Assembly: GCA_025506515.1 (NCBI GenBank)
Contig: CM046454.1
Coordinates: 62,938,114-63,002,113, forward strand
From: Flaveria trinervia
Taxonomy: Eukaryota; Streptophyta; Magnoliopsida; Asterales; Asteraceae
Direction of reading: 5' to 3'
DNA length: 64,000 nt
Shown: positions 56,967-64,000 of the stretch, one piece after another
How the letters are laid out: each line of letters opens with the position of its first letter
Numbering within the stretch: the stretch's first letter is position 1
Program-made: the position numbers and the translations under genes
The notes under the pieces: generated by a model
What the model saw: only the letters and a program-made list of their open reading frames with translations
What the model was told of the DNA's origin: nothing
The model's database searches: none

Positions 56967-59794
56967 TTAGAGACCCAAACCTTTTTGGTTTTGGCCTGGT
57001 CTCATCAATAGATGGTAAACTAACAGTTTATTTGAAACAACAGCCTGAGAGGAAGAAGATGGTGTAGAAGAGGAGTCCTTTGGCTTGGACCTCCTTTTCT
57101 GTGGTTTCAACATAGGAGAATCTAGTTGGTTAACTCTACCCAACAGATGTTGTACCATCATCACCAGCTGTGTCTGATTTTGTGATAAAGCTTTCAGCTC
57201 ATCAGACACATTGCTAGTGGAGTTTGATAAGTTCCTATGTTGCACCTTCTTCTTTTGAGCACCCTCAGCTGTCACCTGTTTAACCCCTTCCTTTTTGGAT
57301 TTCTTTGAGGACTTAAGGGTTACAGGATTTGATGTTGCTGATACAAATGTGGTCTCAAACTCAGTTTTCATTTTTACCATTTTCTCATTAATTTCTTCTT
57401 TTTGTTTGAGTTTGGAACCTCTTTTGTACCAACAATCATCTGTAAGATGATTGAACAAACCACATACTTCACATGGTTTCTTCTTCATCTTAGGTTGATC
57501 ATCAACTAAAGAGGTGAAGCAACAGAAGACTTGTTCTTCAATGCTTTGGAAGCATTGTTTGCTTTCTTGACAGCCTCTTTAGTAGTCTTCAACTCTCTAC
57601 TCTTTCTACTGCCAGTTTTCTTCTCTTCAGTACTGACAGCAGTTGAAGTTTGAACTTCAGGTGTTAAATCCTGCTCTCTAGTCCTTTCAGGACCTTCAGA
57701 ATTAACTCCTGAGTTGATCAACTCATTAATCATGTGAATGTCAGCATTTGAACCATCAACATCAGCTGATAGGTTCAAAGAGGGCTTGATGCTGACTGCT
57801 ACTTCTGATTGTGCTGTATCAGAAGGTAGATCACATGATGTGATGGATTGGTTATCACTCTCACCATCAGATTCTACCTCTGCTCTTGGGGTAAAATCTG
57901 TAGGTGGAGCAGTGTGATTGTAACCAATTCCAACTTCACATTTGAAGCAGATTGCTTACTAAGAAGCATTTCAAAACCTTTGCATGATTGTACCCATCTA
58001 TCACACTCGACCTGGGTAACTGCAAGGGTTTCTTTGAGATCTTTGTACTTCTCTAGAAGTACTTCTTCTCTAGCCTTATCATCAATTATTTGGCAATTCA
58101 GTTTATAAATCTCATCATTTTTATCTTTGAGCACAAACTCAAACTCAGCTTTGTTTTTGGAAATTATTTGTTCTAGCTCAATGTTCTTATTAATTAGAGC
58201 TACATTTGCTTCTCTAATGGAAGCAAATGCTGCTATGCATGGTTCAGAACATAATTTGGCTTTTGCCTCAGAGGATACCTGTGATACCTGAGGTGTAGAG
58301 GCATTAGAAAATGAAGTATCAGCAGACTCCAAAGCCATAAGAGCTAGATTCCCAAAAGGACTGTCACCACCATGTTGACCAGCACCTGAGAACAGTTGGT
58401 CATGACCAGACATGTCATCTGGTAAACTGCTCCAGTCAACAACTCCTGGGGTGAAGAAGCTGTGTTGTTGAGGTTGAGATTGTTGATGAGATTGGGAAGG
58501 CTGAGGTTCTGGTAGTGCATGAGGTTGTGGTGCCATAGGAACTTGAACTTGATTTGACTGTGGCATGTAATAACAAGGGTACGGATATGGCATTTGACCC
58601 TGAGGAACAAAATATGCCGGAGATTGTTGTTGAGGATGATGACTAGAGTGACAGGATGTTGCCCTCTGTGTTGTTGACTATTGCCAGGAAAAGTCACAAA
58701 GGGTGCAGTGGAGTTAGATCCAGTTGATCTACACTCTCTTGCAAAGTGTCCAAGCCTTTGGCATTTGTGACACCTCAACTTGCTCTTGTCAAAACCAACT
58801 TTGGTTTTGCCAGAGAGTCCTGGGAATTTTCTTCCAGTTCTTTTATAGAACTTCTGAGATCTGATATTTATCAGGCCATTTGGCTCAAAATATCCATCTC
58901 TTCTAAGTCATCATCAGCAATCCCCTTGAGATCATCCATAATGAAACATAGATTGTCATTATTACACCCAGTAAACTGACCATCAACACTCACAATGCAG
59001 AATCAGAAGTGCTTGAAGAGAAATTAATATGCTCATCATACTGGCATTCAGATGAAGCATATTCTGACTCATGACCCACCAAGGCAGTGTTGCCTTGTAC
59101 AAAGTCTTCAGTGAGCTTTCCAGATGAAGACAGCTTTCTCTTCTGTTCTATCTCTCTCTCAAAGTGAGCAGTTTCCCATGGAGTTGGGTGAGAGATAGTT
59201 TGTCCAAACTTGCACTGGAGCGTAGGACAATAGTATATGTGTCCCATCTCTCAGGCAGTGATCTGAGAAATCTGTTATTCATCTGAATATTGGTGTATTC
59301 AAGTTTGACCATTTTTAGTTCAGAGATCAAACAAGAGAACCGCTCATATTGTTGAGTCAGTGTCTCACCCTTTCTATGAGAGAATGTCTCATATTGGGCA
59401 AGAATTTCTCTATTATTTGCCAAGACCTCATCTGTTCCTCCAAATTGTTCTTTCAAGGCATTCCAGAGGTCATGGGCAGTTTCATGATGCATTAGCCCAG
59501 AATAGATTTCATGGGCAGTGCCATGGCCAGAATTCCATGGGCTTTTGCATCAATTTCAAGCAACTTCTTATCCTCATCTGAGTATTGCTCCCTCCTCTTC
59601 GGAACCATTTGATTGGTTTCCGGGTTATTCACCATAGGCTTGTGTGGACCATGTACCACTGATGTCCAACCCTGCGCTGTTAACAGACAGGTGATGGAGC
59701 ATACGTCTTTGCCATATGTTATACTCATTCCTAACCAGCATCGGTGGCTTGGTTGGAAACCAGTATTGTGAGGATCATTGGAGGGAGTAGTCAT
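56967..59794 (-). pseudogene. gag of copia B, long, two zinc knuckles and coiled coil, frameshifted
   Basis: Start at the ATG at 59,794 (MTTPSNDPHNTG). Capsid core 59,148-59,794: KAHGILAMAL, HETAHDLWNALKEQFGGTDE, LTQQYERFSCLISELKM, MNNRFLRSLPERWDTYTIVLR. First zinc knuckle CHKCQRLGHFARECRSTGS (58,720-58,778). A Pro/Gln/His-rich stretch (58,430-58,600), then a coiled coil (57,990-58,230) with EANVALINKNIELEQIISK and KNDEIYKLNCQIIDDKA. After further frame changes comes a second knuckle CEVCGLFNHLTDDCWYKRG (57,425-57,480) and a Ser/Lys-rich tail. The extended gag with coiled coil and second knuckle supports a Sirevirus-like assignment. Several indels. Confidence 0.88.
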
Positions 59795-60011
59795 TTTCAG
59801 TTCAAAAACAATTTAGTTCAAGCTTTTAAAAGTTTTAGACAGACCACAACAAACTCAATGAGAACCAAGAAAAGATCTCAGGATGAATGAGCAGAAATAC
59901 AGAAAATTCAATCTCTATAACCGTTTCTTGCAAAAACAAAAGCTAATTCAATCAAACTTAGATCTTGAATAGCAGTTTCAATGATCAATTATTAGATCGA
60001 TCAATGATTAA
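59795..60011 (-). other. 5' leader of copia B
   Basis: 217 bp between PBS and gag start, AT-rich, no motif array. No gene. Confidence 0.7.
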
Positions 60012-60026
60012 CCTGCTCTGATACCA
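60012..60026 (-). other. Primer-binding site of copia B
   Basis: Minus TGGTATCAGAGCAGG, two bases from the LTR end; initiator-Met tRNA type. Confidence 0.92.
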
Positions 60027-60028
60027 TT

Positions 60029-60901
60029 TGACAGGATCAGCGATCACAAGTTTGATGTATTAGGATCAAAGCAGCGGAATACAAACTAGAATTAGACAAA
60101 TTGTAGCAAGCAATCGATACTTGTAAGCATTAAGAGCGCATACGGTTATAGGGAGAGAATATAATTTCTGATTTCAAGGAATGTTTATAGATGTAGAATA
60201 TTTCTAATCAATCATTCATTCATTCCATTCATTCATCACAGTTACAATAAGTTGTCACTCCTTATAGAGTGCAACAATCACTGCTGTTATCACGGAAAGT
60301 GACAACTGGCAGATCTAATACAAAAATAACTAATTCTTAACAAACTACTGAAATGTTCACAACTACTGAGAACATATCAGCGTGTTAAGTACAAAATATA
60401 AAACTACTGAAACTACAACGACTGAAGAACAAGCTCTTCAGTCGTTTTACAAAACTACTGAAACATAAAAATAAAACTACTGATATCACAACTACTGAAG
60501 AAGTACTCTTCAGCAGTTGTGACAACTACTGAGGCTTCAGTACTTGATCTTCAGACTTTGACCTTCAGGTGTTTCATCAGCTGATGACTTCAGTAGATAT
60601 CATCAGCTGATGTCTTCAGTCTTTGTCTTCAGACTTTACATCAGTTGTTGATCTTCAGCACTTGTAAACTCTTCAGCTGTTGTACTTCAGTACTTTGGTC
60701 TTTCAGCTTCAGCACTTGTGTTCTTCAGCTGTTGTACTTCAGCACTTTAGTTCTTCAGCTGTTGAGGTCTTCAGCACTTGATCTTCAGCTGTTGAAGTCT
60801 TCAGCACTTGTCAAACTACTGATGAGGCTTTCAGCAGTTGTTGTGATACCATGTGACTTAGAGGTTTTCTGATCTTGGCTCATTGTTCTTTTGGTCCAAC
60901 A
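60029..60901 (-). repeat. 5' LTR of copia B
   Basis: Same ends as the 3' LTR. Differences noted are almost all small indels (for example ggatacaaag/ggatcaaag, gggactt/gactt, ttatatagag/ttatagag). Same motif array and hairpins. Confidence 0.92.
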
Positions 60902-61716
60902 AAAGATTAGCAATGAACAAGACTAGTTATAGAGAGAGAAAGTTTCTGGAAAAGGAATATTTCATTCATCACACACGCTTTGGCATGGCTTTCACAAAAT
61001 TCCAATTTAGGTCATTCTTCCTTATATAAAGGAAAAATGACGTAGGCTGATTCACTTGATAGTGCATCTAACCGTTATTTAACAAACTACTGAAACCTAA
61101 AACTACTAAAGATGTCTAACACTGACATCTTCTTCTTACAAAGTAATGTTTACTTATTACAAAACTACTGATAAGAAACTACTTAAACTACAACGACTGA
61201 AGACAAGCTCTTCATCATTTTACAAAACTACTGAAAGCAAAAACTAAACTACTGATAAACACAACTACTGAAGAAGTACTCTTCAGCTTTGTGACAAACT
61301 ACTGAAACTTCAGCACTTGGTCTTCAGACTAAACTTCAGACGCTTCATCAGCTGATGACTTCAGTAGATGTCATCAGCTGATGTCTTCAATCTTTGTCTT
61401 CAGACTTTGTACACAGTTGTTGATATTCAGCACTGTGGACTCTTCAGCTGTTGAACTTCAGTATTTGTCTTCAGTTCAGCACTTGTATTCTTCAGCTGTT
61501 TGACTTCAGCACTTTAGTCTTCAGCTTCAGCACTTGTTTCTTTAGCTGTGGACTTCAGTACTTAGCTCAGCTGTTTTAAGTCTTCAGTACTTGATCTTCA
61601 GCTGTTGAAGTCTTCAGCACTTGTCGAACTGCTGATGAAGCCTTCAGCAGTTGTTGTGATATCATGTGGGATTAGAGGTTTTCTGATCTTGGCTCATTGG
61701 TTCTTTTGGTCCAACA
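60902..61716 (-). repeat. Remainder of the B' 3' LTR
   Basis: Continues the LTR interrupted at 48,508. Contains TATATAA (plus-strand ttatata near 61,022) and the TTCAG/ACTACTGA motif array (61,085-61,660), and ends (plus) ...TGGTCCAACA before the PPT. Clearly diverged from the B LTR. Confidence 0.8.
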
Positions 61717-61728
61717 AACTCCCCCTGA
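61717..61728 (-). other. Polypurine tract of B'
   Basis: Minus TCAGGGGGAGTT next to the LTR start, identical to that of B. Confidence 0.85.
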
Positions 61729-61749
61729 ACCAATGCAGCCAAAACCTCT

Positions 61750-64000
61750 AATTGATTTATTTTCCCACTTATTGTTGGCAGAATGGTTGGTCTTTTTCCT
61801 TCTTGATCAGTTGAGAAGATGACCCATATAAGCAATGGCCTGGGAATGAGTCTGTGATGATTTTGTTGGCAATGTATGGATGGGAGCTCTGTATTGGGGA
61901 ATTAGACACTGAGCTATTCCCCCATCCATGAGACTCACTTCCCAACTATGAGCCTGTAGGATTCCCTGGTGTAGGCCTCCAAAAATACAATTTTTTCCTC
62001 CATGGTGAGCTCCTCTGCCTCACCATCAACAAATCCTTTTGGCCCATAGTACTCAGATAGGAATTTGACCTATTTTCCATTTTTGAGTACCACTGTTGTA
62101 ATCTGTCTGTAAGCAAATTCATCAGGATGATGACCTTCTAACAGCAGTGGTAACTCATCCTTTCTGATCTCATTCAGCCTCTTATACACCAGCCCCTTTT
62201 TTATCATTCTGTTCTCCAGCATCTTCTGTGGAGGCATGTTTGAGGTGTAGGCCTTTTTGAAATCTTCCAGGATTTCCCAGGGTGAGACTACAAGGGCTAA
62301 GGAGATCACTTCATCTACAATCTTTTTCACTTGCCCATGTATCTCTGAGGGATATTTTTCTTTTGTATTCTGTGAGCCACCCTGGGATCAGGCCAATTCT
62401 TACTCTTTCTTTCACATACTGAAAAGTATGTCTAAGAGTATAAATCCTCGGAGCTTGTTTTTTCATATTAATGATGGAGGAAGTGGCTGCATATGCTTGA
62501 TCTACTCTCCTCATAACTCTTCATCGTGCAATCTGGTGTTTTCTTCTTCTTTTCCAATTTCACTTTGATTGCATCTTTCTCTTCTGCTTAGGTGCATCAT
62601 CGCTGTTGGTTTCAGGGTAAGGGAGTTGGCTTTTGTGAGTTGTGGTTGTGGTTGTTTTGGAGAGGGAATGTTGACAGGCTGAGTTAGCATTTTGGAGGTG
62701 AGTGTGGCTTTTGAGTGTTTGGCTAGCTCAGTCCTGCTCCCTACTCCTGCTTCATTCAAAGCATCGACTACTAATCCTTAGTGTATGCTTCAGACGAACA
62801 GATCTTGGAGGTTATGGCCAAGATGCTGTCCCCGGTCCATGATTTTACTTCGATCAATGATCTCCCAAGGTATTTGCTGATAAATCTGATCATGATCTCA
62901 AGTCTCTCTCTATCCATAGTGTTGTAGCTGGCCCATCTTTGTTGGATCTCTTCGATCTCTAATCTTCTTATTTCAGAATCCAGCTTTTTAGTGTTGAAAC
63001 CTTGCCTAAACAGCTGATCAATGATATTGTCCATTGATCTGATGTGTTCAGCATCAGCCTCTTTAACCATTTCGTTCAAGTTCTTCTCTTTCTCAGCACT
63101 CTTCTTTTTCTTGTATGTGACATGAAAATCTTTTTGACTTTCATGTACTTTTTCAATTTCAGCTCCTTCTCAATCACATTCTCCTTCTCTTTTTCGGCTC
63201 ATACACACAATCCTTCTCTTTTCCACCTCTTTATCCTTCTCTTTCTCTCTCTCCTTCTCCATCCTTTCTTTTAGCTTTCACTGTTGAACTCTCCCCTTTT
63301 TGGGTGCATTGGTTGCAAGGGATGAGTAGCAGAAAGTTGTTGGCTCAGTACATCCTCCACCAGAGGTTGTAAGACAGAAGAAAGTCTCTCATCAACAGTT
63401 TTAATAACAAATCGGTTAGCTACGGTGTGATGAGAGATAGGGGATTTTGAGGGATAGCATCCATTTGCTCAGGGGGGTTTTGGTCCAGAGAAATGGTGCC
63501 AGAAACAGAGGCAGGTGGCTAAGAATTTTGTAGTGGTTGTGTGTTTAAGGGACCTTCAGAGGAAGGTACCATCTGTTGGGTTGATGTGGTGGCAGATGGT
63601 CTTTCTCCTTGAGAGAGTGGTCAAGTAGTTTTTACAGCCTATGACTTCCTCTAGGATTATGTTCTGGGCAAGAACATCATAAAAGAAGCCCAGGTTATCA
63701 TCAGCAGATGCTGAATCACCTGACCTCCTGCTTGTAGCACGATGTAATGCACTGGGTGTAGACAGATGTAGCATGCGCCCCTTTTCTTGGAACTGGGGAC
63801 TTCCAGCCTCAGGACTTTGTCCTTCATCAGCTGTTGCCTCTGGTGAGGTCTTAGTTATGTACCAACCACAGTCTGATCATATACTGATCAAAGAAGAGGT
63901 GGCAGCCTCACCAGATGTTCTGATCTCCATACCCACACAGGGAGATAGAACATTTAAACCCCGGGCTGTGGGTTGTCAGAAGCATATGTATCCTCTGCCT
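61750..64000 (-). pseudogene. ORF3 of B', C-terminal two thirds, broken, runs off the window
   Basis: Parallel to 49,417-51,720 in B: the C-terminal block KKIVDEVISLALVVSPWEILEDF (62,070-62,330), FQYVKERVRIGLIPGW (62,311-62,514), a linker with LAKHSKATLTSKM (62,511-62,759) and a segment with EADAEHIRSMDNIIDQLFRQG (62,771-63,079). A Lys/Glu-rich part (63,080-63,300) is in decayed frames. Near 63,556-63,774 SADDNLGFFYDVLAQN matches SADDDLGFFYDVLAQN in B. The N-terminus is outside the window. Multiple frame changes. Confidence 0.7.

Larger units (their letters stand above)
48509..60901 (-). mobile_element. Complete Sirevirus-like copia element B (~12.4 kb)
   Basis: Two LTRs of 872 and 873 bp, PBS, gag, pol, spacer, ORF3 and PPT, all on the minus strand. 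Target duplication acaga (48,504-48,508) against aaaga (60,902-60,906), one mismatch. The LTR copies are near-identical with mostly one- or two-base indels between them, which points to a recent insertion. Coding frames are interrupted by indels, so this copy is not translatable as read. Confidence 0.9.
60902..64000 (-). mobile_element. Sirevirus-like copia element B', right-hand visible part
   Basis: 3' LTR remainder, PPT and ORF3 of a relative of B; gag and pol should lie beyond 64,000. The left piece of its LTR is 48,415-48,508. Confidence 0.75.

Overview
This window is repeat-rich DNA from a flowering plant and holds no convincing host gene. Almost all of it is LTR retrotransposons. The evidence is primer-binding sites matching the initiator-Met tRNA end (TGGTATCAGAGC), TG...CA LTRs, polypurine tracts, and gag/protease/integrase/RT/RNase H motifs of both Ty1/copia and Ty3/gypsy type. 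The gag, protease and third-ORF sequences look, from memory, most like elements of the daisy family (Asteraceae). That placement is a low-confidence impression with no search behind it.

Layout, left to right. (1) 1-12.74 kb: a decayed minus-strand Sirevirus-like copia element, here 'A': 5' LTR, gag, pol, a long spacer and an env-position third ORF (ORF3) running off the left edge. (2) 12.86-25.44 kb: two chromovirus-like gypsy elements, G1 (+) and G2 (-), facing each other as a large inverted repeat around an LTR. Both integrases are cut at the same position and joined to the same LTR end. (3) 25.44-32.66 kb: AT-rich, mostly non-LTR DNA with a direct duplication, a small TIR element, degenerate tandem repeats, one weak ORF and a textbook solo gypsy LTR (28,734-30,912) with a perfect 5-bp target duplication. 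(4) 32.66-38.16 kb: a plus-strand copia element 'E' (LTR, leader, gag, pol) broken inside RT. (5) 38.16-64 kb: a Russian-doll nest. Gypsy G3 (-) is broken by copia C (-), C by copia D (+), D by copia B' (-), and B' by a structurally complete copia B (-, 48,509-60,901). The right halves of G3, C, D and most of B' must lie beyond the window.

Element B has the full order LTR - PBS - gag with two zinc knuckles and a coiled coil - protease - integrase - RT - RNase H - spacer - ORF3 - PPT - LTR. Its LTRs are nearly identical and differ mainly by small indels, so it is young, or the assembly is noisy, or both. Its frames are broken by many indels.

The most interesting pattern concerns A, B and C. 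Each family has its own short, often palindromic motif, repeated in the LTR upstream of the TATA box. The same motif recurs, again with a TATA box, in the pol-ORF3 spacer just upstream of ORF3. This suggests that ORF3 has a second, LTR-like promoter. A related TGCG-core motif array also occurs inside the LTRs of the unrelated gypsy elements.
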